The notes beneath the pieces are model-generated. The model was not told where the DNA came from and made no database searches. It saw only the letters and a program-made list of their open reading frames with translations. Source: Peribacillus sp. FSL E2-0218 (GTDB taxonomy: Bacteria; Bacillota; Bacilli; Bacillales; DSM-1321). From it: a stretch of 64,000 bases of DNA. Of the stretch, positions 45,572 to 55,346 are shown piece by piece. The stretch covers positions 166,001 to 230,000 of the forward strand of contig NZ_CP150304.1 of the NCBI RefSeq assembly GCF_037992945.1, read 5' to 3'. Every line of letters begins with the position of its first letter. The first letter of the stretch is position 1. A program made the position numbers and the translations under genes.

Positions 45572-47605
45572 ATGGAGTTTTTTCTTATTATATTGGCCCT
45601 TCTAATATTAATTGGAATGTCCAATGTAATTAACCATTTTATACCCTTTATACCTGTACCATTAATTCAAATTTCATTGGGGGTTTTGCTGGAGGTCCTG
45701 CTTGGGATCCACGTCGAGTTGGAGACAGAGCTGTTTTTGCTGTTGTTCATCGCACCCCTTTTATTCAATGATGGGAAGAACGTGCCGCGTACAGCGCTTT
45801 GGAAGCTGAGGGCGCCCATTCTCATGCTTGCATTGGGCCTCGTATTCTTGACGGTTTGGTCTGGCGGTTATTTAATTAACTGGTTGATCCCTTCGATTCC
45901 ATTGCCGGCTGCATTCGCTTTAGCTGCGATTTTGTCCCCTACGGATGTAGTGGCGGTCAGCGCGATGGCAAGCCGTGTTAAGCTGCCGAAGAGCATTCTG
46001 CATCTTCTTGAAGGGGAAGGGCTAATGAATGATGCTTCGGGCCTTGTCGCATTTAAGTTCGCTGTGGCAGCTACAGTCACTGGTGTTTTCTCCTTGGTGG
46101 ATGCAACGTTTAGTTTCATATGGATTGCGATCGGCGGTTTTGCAGGAGGTGCCCTCATTGCCTTCATCATTATCAGACTGCGTGTGTTCCTTCGCCGCCT
46201 TGGCATGGAAGATGTTACGATGCACATGCTGATCCAAATCCTGACTCCTTTTATCATTTTCCTCGCTGTGGAGCATTTTCACCTTTCTGGTATTTTAGCA
46301 GTTGTTGCCGGGGGGATTGTCCATGCAATAGAACGGGATCGGGAAATATCACCGACGGTGGAGTTGCAGGTTGTTTCCAAAAGCACATGGTCTGTTATTT
46401 TGTATGTACTGAATGGACTGGTTTTCGTATTACTGGGCCTGCAAATCCCAAGCGTGGCGCAGACCATATTCGAAGATCCAGCCTTCAATAACGGACAAGT
46501 GATTATTTATATCGTGATCATCACACTTTTCCTCTTCGCTTTACGATTCATTTGGCTCTTGGCGGCCTGGTCGATTGGTTGGTTCACGAAAAAAGCAGGA
46601 GCTCAAAAACCAGATATGAAGGCGGCCGGAATCATCACCATTTCCGGAGTTCGAGGAGCTGTAACGTTAGCGGGTTCATTCTCGATTCCGTATGTATTGG
46701 CAGATGGAACTCCTTTCCCGGAGCGTTCGTTGATCATCTTCATTGCAGCCGGGGTCATATTGCTGACATTGGTTGTCGCAAGTGTGTTTTTGCCGATTGT
46801 AGCACGAACGGACGAAGAGGAGGTCGTGGATAAACAGGCTGACAAATCGAAAGCGGCTGCGATTCACACACATCAAGCGGCAATCAAAGTTATAGAATCG
46901 CAAATGACCGATGAAAACCGTGAAGCGGCGTTATCGATCATATCGAGATACCATACGAAAATCAATGCACTTTCCTATGTAGAACAAGAGAAAGAGCCCG
47001 CTGTATTAAGAGAAGAAGAAAAGGTTCTTCGCTTCAAGGCACTTGAGGCAGAACAAAGATTCCTCGATAAGCTTATCAAGGATGAGAAAGTGGATAAAGA
47101 AACGGCATTTATATGCAAGGAATATATCCAAAGGATGGAGGGCGCGGTGACTAACCTGATGAAATTCCGCCTTTTGAGATCCGTAACACTTTTCAAAAGA
47201 AGTATGTTGAGAATCTTTAAATTATTTTTCCCTAATAAAAATGAAACAAGAAGATTCAACATCGAGCGGCTGGAAAAGGTGAGGGACCTTAAAGTCAGGA
47301 TGTATAAAGCTGCCATTCAAGAGATACAAGCCGGCATTAATGCCGAAAACCATGAGACATCCTCGATGATCATTGAAGAATATAAAGTGTTGATTTTGAA
47401 ATGCAAACGGGAAAATAGAGGCCGAGTCCCTAGTAAAATGGTCGAATATGAAAGAGAGCTATTTTATAAGGCGATTCAGGCAGAGCGTGATGAAGTACAG
47501 GAGATGTTTGAAACAAGACAAATTTCCCGTGAAGTTGCCAATATTCTCCGTCATCAAATCAATTTGCGTGAAGCATTGACGATCAATGAAAACACACATC
47601 AATAA
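45572..47605 (+). CDS. nhaK: Monovalent cation/proton antiporter, NhaK type (CPA1)
   Basis: About 677 residues. Twelve or so membrane helices occupy residues 1-410, with the CPA1 signatures LLFIAPLLFNDGKN, ILSPTDVVAVSAM and LEGEGLMNDASGLVAFKF, the last containing the ion-binding ND. A large cytoplasmic C-terminal region (about 415-677) is helical and charged and probably regulatory. Layout and sequence agree with B. subtilis NhaK (YvgP), which exports Na+, K+, Li+ and Rb+. Start uncertain: ATG 45572 has GAGAGGATG 11 bases away, while ATG 45557 overlaps it. Confidence 0.92.
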   Translation: MEFFLIILALLILIGMSNVINHFIPFIPVPLIQISLGVLLEVLLGIHVELETELFLLLFIAPLLFNDGKNVPRTALWKLRAPILMLALGLVFLTVWSGGYLINWLIPSIPLPAAFALAAILSPTDVVAVSAMASRVKLPKSILHLLEGEGLMNDASGLVAFKFAVAATVTGVFSLVDATFSFIWIAIGGFAGGALIAFIIIRLRVFLRRLGMEDVTMHMLIQILTPFIIFLAVEHFHLSGILAVVAGGIVHAIERDREISPTVELQVVSKSTWSVILYVLNGLVFVLLGLQIPSVAQTIFEDPAFNNGQVIIYIVIITLFLFALRFIWLLAAWSIGWFTKKAGAQKPDMKAAGIITISGVRGAVTLAGSFSIPYVLADGTPFPERSLIIFIAAGVILLTLVVASVFLPIVARTDEEEVVDKQADKSKAAAIHTHQAAIKVIESQMTDENREAALSIISRYHTKINALSYVEQEKEPAVLREEEKVLRFKALEAEQRFLDKLIKDEKVDKETAFICKEYIQRMEGAVTNLMKFRLLRSVTLFKRSMLRIFKLFFPNKNETRRFNIERLEKVRDLKVRMYKAAIQEIQAGINAENHETSSMIIEEYKVLILKCKRENRGRVPSKMVEYERELFYKAIQAERDEVQEMFETRQISREVANILRHQINLREALTINENTHQ

Positions 47606-47615
47606 GAACTTAAGG

Positions 47616-47646
47616 AGCGCTGCCGATTTCCTCGGCGGCGCTTCTT
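47616..47646 (+). terminator. Terminator after nhaK
   Basis: AGCGCTGCCGA pairs with CGGCGGCGCT with one mismatch around a short loop, followed by TCTTTGG. The T-run is weak. Confidence 0.72.
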
Positions 47647-47649
47647 TGG

Positions 47650-48068
47650 TATATGGAGGGAATGCTCCAGGCGGCATCGAATGACCCTAAAATAATTAAA
47701 GATGAAGAGCGTACCTTAAGAGAGACGGGATCAGATAATCCTGAGGATGGGCATCCCTTCGTTAACATGGCAGGTGACATTCCGGCCTGCTTTTTCGTTT
47801 TACATGTTGGCGGTAACATCAGCTCCTTCACCAATGAAAGGGAAGCGATTTTGCTTCGCGGATTGCTTATTGATCGAAAATATCAAGGAAAAGGGTTGCG
47901 AAGAAGACTTTGCGGCTCCTTACGGAATTTGCAAAAGCGTGATTTCCGGACAAGGAATCACTTATTTAAATGAATGTGATTGCGAAAATCCTTTATAAGA
48001 AATCGGTTTTTCGGGATACAGGGACCAGGAAGGAAGGCAGAAGCTGGTGGATGCAGTTCATGGAGTGA
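47650..48068 (+). pseudogene. GNAT-family N-acetyltransferase, decayed
   Basis: One frame reads EREAILLRGLLIDRKYQGKG, the acetyl-CoA-binding motif A, up to about 47895. Another frame then continues RLLTEFAKA, stop (TGA), FPDKESLI, stop (TAA), then YKKSVFRDTGTRKEGR and WMQFME to a stop at 48068. Together these give the C-terminal half of a GNAT domain (LYxKxGF-like YKKSVF). One frameshift and two nonsense codons inactivate it. The N-terminus is not clear. The remaining 180 bases up to the next gene show nothing else. Confidence 0.72.
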
Positions 48069-48248
48069 TGATTGAATGCATTGGATTCGGAATAAGGGTT
48101 CAATCCATGTTGGGATTTTTTTCTTTGTCTAAATTGTTACATGCCTTCAAGGGAAAATGGCCAATTTGAATGGCCGTTTTTAATTATTCGGCTCCATTAT
48201 GGTACACTTTATTTAATGTAAATTTCGTTAATCGAGGTGTATCCATAG

Positions 48249-49634
48249 ATGAAAACAGTCGTAGTCGTAGGTGGGGGCATTACCGGCCTATCAACCATGT
48301 ATCATTTACAGCAAGCAGTAAAAACGGCCAGCCAATCCGTACGATTAATTTTAATAGAAGGCAATGAAAAATTGGGCGGTAAAATCAGGACGGTCCATGA
48401 CGGTCCATTCAAAATAGAGGCAGGGGCCGATTCCATTGTAGCGAGGAAGCAGAATATAAAGCCCTTTCTCAAGGAGTTGGGCCTGGAAGATCAAGTGGTC
48501 TATAATGCGACGGGAAAATCATTCATCCATACGGATGGCGTGCTAAAAAAAATTCCTGAAGATGCTTTATTCGGCATCCCGATGAGCCTGGAGTCCTTGG
48601 CGAGCAGTGAATTGGTCTCAGCACAAGGCAAGGTCGATGCCTTAAAGGATTTCTATACAAAAAATGAGACGTTTACGAAAAATGACTCGATCGGCTTATT
48701 TCTTGAAAGCTTCTTAGGCAAGGAATTGGTGCAAAAACAGATTTCTCCTGTCCTATCTGGTGTGTATTCAGGGAAATTAAATGAATTGACCATTGCGAAA
48801 ACACTTCCTGAAATGCTTGATTATAAAAATGAATATGGCAGCATCATCCGCGGCCTATCGGAAAATAAGGATAAATACCAAAGCAAGGGAAATAAGAAGT
48901 TCCTTTCATTCAAAAACGGCCTGTCGGTCCTGATTGATCGCATGGAGGAATGCCTTGAGATGGTGGAAATCATAAAAGGGGTCAAAGCGGAAAAAATAAG
49001 CAAGAATGGACAAGGGTATATCGTCGCCTTGGAAAATGGTGAAACGCTTGAAACGGACTTCATCGTATTGAGTACGCCGCACACCGTTGCCCGGAAACTA
49101 TTGGGTGATCAGGAACTGGATCAAGACTTTGCTGGCTTGGTCGATAGCTCGATGATCAGCATTTATCTCGGATTCGATATCCCGGACAGCATGCTTCCTA
49201 ATGATGGGACTGGCTTCATTGCTGGTGATAATAGTGACTTGATTTGCAATGCCTGCACCTGGACGAGCCGGAAATGGGAACATACGTCTGAAAAAAGTCA
49301 ACTTTTGGTAAGACTTTTCTATAAAAGCTCAAGTCCTGACTATGAACGGTTACGCTCTCTTACAAAACAGGAGTTAATCAAAGTGGCCTTACACGACATT
49401 AAAAATAGTTTGGCGATTACCGGAACGCCGATAACGAGTGAAGTGACCAAATGGCATGAAAATATGCCGAACTACCATATGAAACACCCTCAAATCGTTC
49501 AATCTTTAGAAGCGAAAATGGCCAAGGATTATCCGAATGTTTTGCTTGCGGGCTGTTCTTACAATGGTGTCGGAATACCGGACTGTATTGCGGATGGAGA
49601 AAAGAAAGCACAAGCAATTTATGCGAAGTTGTAA
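48249..49634 (+). CDS. Coproporphyrinogen/protoporphyrinogen oxidase (CgoX/HemY-like)
   Basis: 461 residues, FAD-dependent. It starts with the dinucleotide fold VVVVGGGITGLSTMYHLQQA. The second FAD segment is GNEKLGGKIRTVHDGPFKIEAGADSI-like. The C-terminal FAD motif is NVLLAGCSYNGVGIPDCIADGE. It oxidises coproporphyrinogen III in the Gram-positive haem pathway. In Bacillus the main copy sits in hemEHY. This one stands alone, so it is probably a second copy, though I cannot see the rest of the genome. The ribosome site GAGGTG is weak. Terminator follows. Confidence 0.88.
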   Translation: MKTVVVVGGGITGLSTMYHLQQAVKTASQSVRLILIEGNEKLGGKIRTVHDGPFKIEAGADSIVARKQNIKPFLKELGLEDQVVYNATGKSFIHTDGVLKKIPEDALFGIPMSLESLASSELVSAQGKVDALKDFYTKNETFTKNDSIGLFLESFLGKELVQKQISPVLSGVYSGKLNELTIAKTLPEMLDYKNEYGSIIRGLSENKDKYQSKGNKKFLSFKNGLSVLIDRMEECLEMVEIIKGVKAEKISKNGQGYIVALENGETLETDFIVLSTPHTVARKLLGDQELDQDFAGLVDSSMISIYLGFDIPDSMLPNDGTGFIAGDNSDLICNACTWTSRKWEHTSEKSQLLVRLFYKSSSPDYERLRSLTKQELIKVALHDIKNSLAITGTPITSEVTKWHENMPNYHMKHPQIVQSLEAKMAKDYPNVLLAGCSYNGVGIPDCIADGEKKAQAIYAKL

Positions 49635-49639
49635 ATGAA

Positions 49640-49669
49640 GGGCTGCCAACATGCAGGCCCTTTTTTTTG
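49640..49669 (+). terminator. Terminator after the cgoX-like gene
   Basis: GGGCTGCCAACATGCAGGCCC forms a short stem (GGGC and TG/CA pairs) followed by eight T. Confidence 0.82.
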
Positions 49670-49683
49670 AGCTGAAATTTCGA

Positions 49684-49784
49684 TTGAAGTTTCTTATATT
49701 TCCTGTATAATAAAATTCGTTAAATTAAACTGAAAGTTTACTTATATCAAACTTTAATGACTGTAGGTTTACTATAAGTAAACC
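49684..49784 (+). promoter_or_regulatory. Promoter and dyad operators of the XRE-cupin regulator
   Basis: TTGAAG (49684), 16 bases, then TATAAT (49706). Downstream lie two related dyads: AAAGTTTACTTATATCAAACTTT (49733-49755, imperfect) and GGTTTACTATAAGTAAACC (49766-49784, nearly perfect). The shared GTTTAC-n-GTAAAC core directly before the regulator start suggests autoregulation. Confidence 0.65.
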
Positions 49785-49800
49785 GATTGAGGGTAATACG

Positions 49801-50343
49801 ATGCAAATTGGAAAGAAAATAAAGAACCTTCGCTTGAAAAAAGGGCTGACCCAGGAGGAACTGGGGGAAAGAACGGACCTAAGCAAGGGGTATATTTCGC
49901 AATTGGAAAGAGATCTAAGTTCCCCTTCCATTGAAACTCTTTTTAATATTTTGGAAGTTCTTGGCTGCAAGCCGACGCAGTTCTTCGATGAAGAGGAACT
50001 GGTCCAAAAAGTGGTGTATGAAGAAGAAGCCCAAACATTCTTTATCGATGAGGAACGGGGCTATCAGATTCAGTGGCTCGTCCCCGAATCGAATGAGAAG
50101 GAAATGGAACCGATTCGCCTCACTCTTCAGGAAAAAAGCGAATTCAAACAATTCGAGCCGTCCTTATCGGAAACGTTCGGTTATGTATTGAGCGGAAGAG
50201 TCATTGTAAAGCTCGGCACACATTCCTATTTCGCCCATGCCGGGGAATCGATATACTTCCATGCTTCTGACGAACATCAAATCGTCAACGATTTCGAGGG
50301 TCCTTCCGAATTACTGCTTGTGGTGACGAAATCATATTTATAG
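49801..50343 (+). CDS. XRE-family regulator with cupin domain (polyamine regulator type)
   Basis: 180 residues. An XRE helix-turn-helix (residues 5-60) has LRLKKGLTQEELGERTDLSKGYISQLERD-type sequence. The C-terminal cupin (about 105-178) has LSETFGYVLSGRVIVKLG and YFAHAGESIYFHASDEHQIV. The layout is that of PuuR-like regulators. potABCD begins 75 bases downstream on the same strand, so it probably controls polyamine uptake, with the cupin sensing the polyamine. Confidence 0.9.
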   Translation: MQIGKKIKNLRLKKGLTQEELGERTDLSKGYISQLERDLSSPSIETLFNILEVLGCKPTQFFDEEELVQKVVYEEEAQTFFIDEERGYQIQWLVPESNEKEMEPIRLTLQEKSEFKQFEPSLSETFGYVLSGRVIVKLGTHSYFAHAGESIYFHASDEHQIVNDFEGPSELLLVVTKSYL

Positions 50344-50417
50344 GCTTTTAAACAAATGCAACCGTCCGTTTAGGGTAAAGATAGATAAGTATGGTAATGG
50401 AAAGAGGGGGAGTAGCA

Positions 50418-51527
50418 ATGGCTAACGAGAATATAATACGCTTTGAGCAGGTTACGAAGCAATTTGATGATGATACGGTAGTACTTGATAACGTAAGCTT
50501 TGAAATCGAGAGAGGGAAGTTCTATACGCTCCTGGGTCCTTCCGGCTGTGGGAAGACAACGATCCTTCGCTTGATTGCGGGATTTACGGAAGCGTCCAAA
50601 GGCGATATTTATTTTGAAGGAAAAAAGATCAATAATGTACCAGCCAATAAGAGGCAAGTGAATACGGTTTTTCAAGATTATGCCCTTTTTCCCCATTTGA
50701 ATGTGTTTGAAAATGTGGCCTTCGGCTTGAGGATCAAAAAAATGAAAAACTCGGAAGTGGAAAAAAAGGTGAAGGAAGCTCTCAGTTTTGTCAATTTGGA
50801 CGGCTATGAAAAACGGGAGATCAGGGAAATGTCCGGCGGACAGCGGCAGCGGGTCGCGATTGCCAGGGCGATTGTCAATGAACCTGAGGTCATCCTCCTG
50901 GATGAGCCGCTTTCTGCCCTTGATTTGAAGCTTCGTACTGAAATGCAATATGAATTGCGTGAGCTCCAGCAAAGACTGGGAATCACGTTCATCTTCGTTA
51001 CGCATGACCAAGAAGAGGCGTTGGCGATGTCAGACGAGATCTTTGTCCTTAACAAAGGGAAGATCCAGCAAAGCGGGACTCCTACGGATATTTATGATGA
51101 ACCGCTGAATCGATTCGTCGCCGATTTCATCGGTGAGTCGAATATCGTAAAAGGAAAAATGATCCAAGATTACCTGGTGGAGTTCGTCGGAAGGCAGTTC
51201 GAATGTGTAGACCAGGGATTGAACAGTAATGAAGCTGTCGATATTGTCATTCGTCCGGAGGATTTGGAAATTACCTCCGTCGATCGCGGAAAGCTCCAAG
51301 TCCGGGTCGATTCCCAGCTATTCCGCGGTGTTCATTATGAAATCAGCTGCTATGATCATGATGGAAATGAATGGCTTGTCCAATCAACCAAAAAGGCGAC
51401 CGTTGGCGATGAAATAGGCCTGCACTTCGATCCGGAAGCAATCCATGTCATGCGATTGGGCGAGACGGAAGAAGAATTCGATAAGCGTTTGGAAGCGTAT
51501 CATGATGAGGAAAGCCATGCAGAATAA
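50418..51527 (+). CDS. potA: Spermidine/putrescine ABC transporter, ATP-binding subunit
   Basis: 369 residues. Walker A GPSGCGKTTILRLIAG, Q-loop FQDYALFPH, signature MSGGQRQRVAIARA, Walker B VILLDEPLSALD, H-loop THDQEEAL. The C-terminal TOBE domain (about 280-355) has DIVIRPEDLEI. ATG 50418 follows AGGGGGAG. The 3' end overlaps potB by 11 bases. First gene of potABCD, powering polyamine import. Confidence 0.95.
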   Translation: MANENIIRFEQVTKQFDDDTVVLDNVSFEIERGKFYTLLGPSGCGKTTILRLIAGFTEASKGDIYFEGKKINNVPANKRQVNTVFQDYALFPHLNVFENVAFGLRIKKMKNSEVEKKVKEALSFVNLDGYEKREIREMSGGQRQRVAIARAIVNEPEVILLDEPLSALDLKLRTEMQYELRELQQRLGITFIFVTHDQEEALAMSDEIFVLNKGKIQQSGTPTDIYDEPLNRFVADFIGESNIVKGKMIQDYLVEFVGRQFECVDQGLNSNEAVDIVIRPEDLEITSVDRGKLQVRVDSQLFRGVHYEISCYDHDGNEWLVQSTKKATVGDEIGLHFDPEAIHVMRLGETEEEFDKRLEAYHDEESHAE

Positions 51528-52320
51528 ACTATCAAAGAATATATTCTTCATACCCTATGTCTTATGGATCGCCTTATTCGTGATTGCACCGATTCTGCTG
51601 ATCCTTTACTATTCCTTCTTTGACATCGAAGGAAATCTATCCTTGGTAAACTATCAGAAGTTCTTTACACCCGTTTATTTAAGAATGACATTGAGCTCAT
51701 TTTGGTATGCCTTCCTGATTACGGCCATATCACTTTTGGTCGCGTACCCGACCGCTTTGTTGTTAACGAAAACCAAGCACAAGCAGCTGTGGCTTTTACT
51801 GATCATCGTCCCCTCCTGGATCAACTTACTCTTGAAGGCTTATGCCTTCATTGGGATTTTTGGCACATATGGTGTGGCGAATGGTTTTCTCGAGGTAATC
51901 GGAATCGGCAGTCAGCAAATTCTTTTTACTGATTTCAGTTTCATATTCGTTTCGGTTTATATCTTCATCCCATTCATGATCCTGCCGATCTTCAATGCGC
52001 TGGATGAACTGAATCCCACCCTTTTGGATGCGGCCAATGACCTGGGTGCGTCCCGGTGGATGACATTTCGCCGCGTCATTTTCCCTTTGACGCTTGATGG
52101 TGTAAAGACGGGATGCCAAGTCGTCTTCATCCCGGCGCTTTCATTGTTCATGCTTACAAGGTTGATTGCCGGTAACCGTGTCATCACGCTTGGTACGGCG
52201 ATTGAACAGCATTTTCTCGTGACCCAGGATTGGGGAATGGGCTCGACGATTGCTGTGTTTTTGATTATTATCATGTTCCTGATTATGTTTGTAACGGGTA
52301 ACCGAAAGCAGGGTGTGTAA
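51517..52320 (+). CDS. potB: Spermidine/putrescine ABC transporter, permease PotB
   Basis: 267 residues with about six membrane helices. The first is IFFIPYVLWIALFVIAPILL. The permease-ATPase contact loop (EAA) is LLDAANDLGASRWMTFRRVIFPLT. ATG 51517 is served by GAGGAAA inside the potA end and is preferred to ATG 51505. It pairs with PotC to form the channel. Confidence 0.93.
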   Translation: MQNKLSKNIFFIPYVLWIALFVIAPILLILYYSFFDIEGNLSLVNYQKFFTPVYLRMTLSSFWYAFLITAISLLVAYPTALLLTKTKHKQLWLLLIIVPSWINLLLKAYAFIGIFGTYGVANGFLEVIGIGSQQILFTDFSFIFVSVYIFIPFMILPIFNALDELNPTLLDAANDLGASRWMTFRRVIFPLTLDGVKTGCQVVFIPALSLFMLTRLIAGNRVITLGTAIEQHFLVTQDWGMGSTIAVFLIIIMFLIMFVTGNRKQGV

Positions 52321-52321
52321 A

Positions 52322-53125
52322 ATGAGCAATAAATTATCGCCATTATCAAAGGCGTTTCTCGTTTTAATTTTTCTCATACTCTATGCACCGATTTTCTTTT
52401 TAGTGTTTTACTCGTTCAACAGCGGTGGAACGATGTATGACTTTAAAGGATTCACCATGGAGTGGTACAAGGAGCTGTTCAAAGATACAAGGCTGCTGAT
52501 CATCGTATTGAATACCCTTGTCATTGCGTTATTATCGGCTCTCATCGCCACGATCATAGGGGTGATTGGAGCGATCGGGATTCGGTCGTTTACGAGCAGC
52601 AAGGCAAAGAATACGGTATTGTCACTGAATAACGTATTGATTGTCAGTCCTGATGTTATCATCGGTGCTTCCTTCCTGATTCTTTTCACGATGGCCGGAA
52701 TCAAGCTTGGATTCTACTCGGTGCTGCTGTCGCATATCGCCTTCAGCATCCCGATCGTTGTGCTGCTTGTCCTGCCGAAGCTTCAGGAAATGAGCCCAAC
52801 CCTGATCGATGCGGCGCGTGATTTAGGGGCAAGTCGGTGGGATGTATTGACGAAGGTCGTCCTACCGTACATTTTGCCAGGTATCTTTGCGGGATTCTTC
52901 ATGGCACTCACTTATTCACTTGATGATTTTGCGGTGACGTTTTTCGTGACCGGCAACGGATTCTCCACTCTTTCCGTGGAAATCTATTCATTGGCCCGCC
53001 GCGGGATTTCATTGAATATCAATGCGTTATCGACTCTGCTGTTTGTCGTGACATTGCTGCTGGTCATCGTTTATTACTTCATCACCCAGCGAGTTAGGCA
53101 GACGGGAATGGGGGGGAAACGATGA
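52322..53125 (+). CDS. potC: Spermidine/putrescine ABC transporter, permease PotC
   Basis: 267 residues with six membrane helices. The EAA loop is LIDAARDLGASRWDVLTKVVLP. The N-terminus AFLVLIFLILYAPIFFLVFYSF is a membrane helix. It begins one base after the potB stop and overlaps potD by 4 bases, so the operon is translationally coupled. Confidence 0.93.
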   Translation: MSNKLSPLSKAFLVLIFLILYAPIFFLVFYSFNSGGTMYDFKGFTMEWYKELFKDTRLLIIVLNTLVIALLSALIATIIGVIGAIGIRSFTSSKAKNTVLSLNNVLIVSPDVIIGASFLILFTMAGIKLGFYSVLLSHIAFSIPIVVLLVLPKLQEMSPTLIDAARDLGASRWDVLTKVVLPYILPGIFAGFFMALTYSLDDFAVTFFVTGNGFSTLSVEIYSLARRGISLNINALSTLLFVVTLLLVIVYYFITQRVRQTGMGGKR

Positions 53126-54195
53126 AAAAGCTCGTCCAATTGTTTTTAGTCATTGCCCTTGTATCCGCTTTGCTATTATATGCGATATCCAAGCTGAATT
53201 CTTCACAAGGTTTTACGAGCAGCAATACACTCACCATTTATAATTGGGGAGATTATATCGATGCCGATCTGATCGACCGTTTTGAAGAAGAAACGGGCAT
53301 CAAGGTCATTTATGAGACGTTCGATTCCAATGAGGCGATGATGACGAAAATCGAACAGGGCGGTACGACTTATGATATTGCCATTCCGTCTGAATATATG
53401 ATTGATAAAATGAGGCAGGAAGACTTATTGGTTCCCTTGGATCATTCCAAGCTACCGAATTTGAAAAATATTGACCAACGATTCATCGATCTGCCATTCG
53501 ATCCGGGGAATAAATATTCCGTCCCTTATTTCTGGGGGACCGTTGGCATTGTTTACAATTCCAAGATGCTCGGCGGTAAAAAGATCACAGCCTGGGCCGA
53601 TCTTTGGGATAAGGATTTAAAAAATGAAATCCTCCTGACGGATGGAGCCAGGGAAGTCATGGGCATGGGTCTGAACTCCTTGAACTATTCATTGAATGAT
53701 ACCGATGAAGCGCACCTTCAAGAGGCGAAGACCAAGCTCGATGCGCTCACTCCTAATATTAAAGCGATCGTCGGGGATGAAAGCCGCATGCTATTGGAGG
53801 CCCAGGAAGCGGCGATTGGCCTTGTATGGTCGGGAGTGGCTTCCGAAATCATGGCTGAAAATGAAGATCTCGAATACGTGGTTCCGGAGGAAGGGTCGAA
53901 TCTTTGGTTTGATAATATGGTCATTCCGAGAACGACCAAAAATGTCGATGCTGCCCACCAGTTCATCAACTTCATGCTTGACCCTGAAGTTGCGGCACAG
54001 AATGCCGAATATGTAAGCTATTCGACACCTAATAAAGAAGCGCTGAAATATATGCCAGAAGAAGTGGTGAAGGATGAACGCTTCTATCCATCACCAGAAC
54101 TGACAGAGAAGCTTGAAGTGTATGAAAACCTCGGGAAGAAAAACTTGGCACGCTATAATGAACTCTTCCTCGAATTCAAGATGCATCGTAAATAA
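53122..54195 (+). CDS. potD: Spermidine/putrescine-binding protein PotD, lipobox absent
   Basis: 357 residues, a periplasmic-binding-type fold. LTIYNWGDYIDADLIDRFEEETGIKVIYETF is the family N-terminus, then YDIAIPSEYMIDKM, and a C-terminal helical end. The leader LVQLFLVIALVSALLLYAISKLNSSQG has no lipobox cysteine, unlike the lipoprotein PotD of B. subtilis. The protein should therefore stay attached by an uncleaved helix or be released. ATG overlaps the potC stop. Binding residues cannot be checked by eye. Confidence 0.92.
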   Translation: MKKLVQLFLVIALVSALLLYAISKLNSSQGFTSSNTLTIYNWGDYIDADLIDRFEEETGIKVIYETFDSNEAMMTKIEQGGTTYDIAIPSEYMIDKMRQEDLLVPLDHSKLPNLKNIDQRFIDLPFDPGNKYSVPYFWGTVGIVYNSKMLGGKKITAWADLWDKDLKNEILLTDGAREVMGMGLNSLNYSLNDTDEAHLQEAKTKLDALTPNIKAIVGDESRMLLEAQEAAIGLVWSGVASEIMAENEDLEYVVPEEGSNLWFDNMVIPRTTKNVDAAHQFINFMLDPEVAAQNAEYVSYSTPNKEALKYMPEEVVKDERFYPSPELTEKLEVYENLGKKNLARYNELFLEFKMHRK

Positions 54196-54208
54196 CAAAT
54201 GAAAAAGC

Positions 54209-54248
54209 ATGGTGTAATGGAGAAATCCCGTTACACCATGTTTTTTTC
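54209..54248 (+). terminator. Terminator after potABCD
   Basis: CATGGTGTAA pairs with TTACACCATG around a 12-base loop, followed by seven T. Confidence 0.95.
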
Positions 54249-54412
54249 GTATGCAAACGGGGAGAATCCGAAAGGCACAAAAATATTAGTGGGAAGATAA
54301 GTATGGTAGTATAATGGCTGGTCGGTTCATTCATATAGCCGCGGGCAGTTTATCTTAAGGATTAATTAATATTTAATCACTATCATTATAGAAAAATTAA
54401 GGGAGAGTATTC

Positions 54413-55297
54413 ATGAAACTATTTACGAAGGCATATGTTTGGGCAGGATCCATTCTAATCATTGCCGGTATCATGGCATTTGCGATGGTATCGTCGATGG
54501 GTAAGGCAGTGGCGAGCATCGACGGCGAGAAAATCAATGAGGATGAGCTGCACGATGCCCTTGTTGCAGGATATGGAGCAGATACATTAGACCTTTTGAT
54601 CACGAATAAGTTGATCGAATTGGAAGCGAAAAAAGCGGGAATCAAAATAAAGGATGCAGAGATCCAGAAGGAAATCGATAACATGGTTGCATCCTATGGC
54701 GAGGAGGCAGCGTTCAAAGAGCAATTGGAAGCAAGCGGATCTTCCATGGACGCCTTGAAAAAGGATATCGTTGTTTATCTGCAAACGAGAAAGCTGGTCG
54801 AACCGCGAATTACCGTGACAGATGATGAAATCAGCACCTATTTCGAAGACAATAAAGATACCTTTGCACAAGCGGAGCAAGTCGAGGCTAGCCATATTTT
54901 AGTCGAAGACGAAAAAACGGCTAAAAAAGTCGCAAAAGAAATAGCGGATGGCGGCGACTTTGCCAAACTGGCCGCCAAGTATTCTACCGATACGCAAACG
55001 GCGAGTAACGGCGGCAGCTTAGGGTATTTTGGAAAAGGTGATATGGTCGGCGAATTTGAGGATGTTGCCTTCGATCTTGATGTGGACAAGGTCAGTGAAC
55101 CGGTCAAAACCGAATACGGCTACCATATCATTAAAGTCACTGGAAAGAAGGAAGCGAAAAAAGCGAATTTGGAAGATAGTAAAGATGCGATTAAAGAAAC
55201 GCTTATCACTGAACGATTGCAGGAGGAATATCCCGCTTGGTTGGCGGAAGTGAAAAAAGACCACGATATAACGAATGAATTAACGGAGTCTGAATAA
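54413..55297 (+). CDS. PrsA-like foldase (parvulin peptidyl-prolyl isomerase), membrane-anchored
   Basis: 294 residues. The N-terminal helix AYVWAGSILIIAGIMAFAMV has no lipobox Cys, so it is anchored by its helix, like B. subtilis YacD rather than lipoprotein PrsA. A SurA-like N domain (about 35-130) is followed by a parvulin domain (about 140-240) with VEASHILVEDEKTAKKVA, TASNGGSLGYFGKGDMVGEFE and EPVKTEYGYHIIKV. It helps secreted proteins fold outside the membrane. Monocistronic between two terminators. The ribosome site GGGAGAG is good. Confidence 0.92.
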   Translation: MKLFTKAYVWAGSILIIAGIMAFAMVSSMGKAVASIDGEKINEDELHDALVAGYGADTLDLLITNKLIELEAKKAGIKIKDAEIQKEIDNMVASYGEEAAFKEQLEASGSSMDALKKDIVVYLQTRKLVEPRITVTDDEISTYFEDNKDTFAQAEQVEASHILVEDEKTAKKVAKEIADGGDFAKLAAKYSTDTQTASNGGSLGYFGKGDMVGEFEDVAFDLDVDKVSEPVKTEYGYHIIKVTGKKEAKKANLEDSKDAIKETLITERLQEEYPAWLAEVKKDHDITNELTESE

Positions 55298-55304
55298 GGT
55301 CTTG

Positions 55305-55346
55305 AAGGTTTCGGAATGCTAGCAGCATCCCGAAACCTTTTTTTAT
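55305..55346 (+). terminator. Terminator after the PrsA-like gene
   Basis: AAGGTTTCGG-AATGCT pairs with AGCAGCATCC-CGAAACCTT, followed by seven T. Confidence 0.94.
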
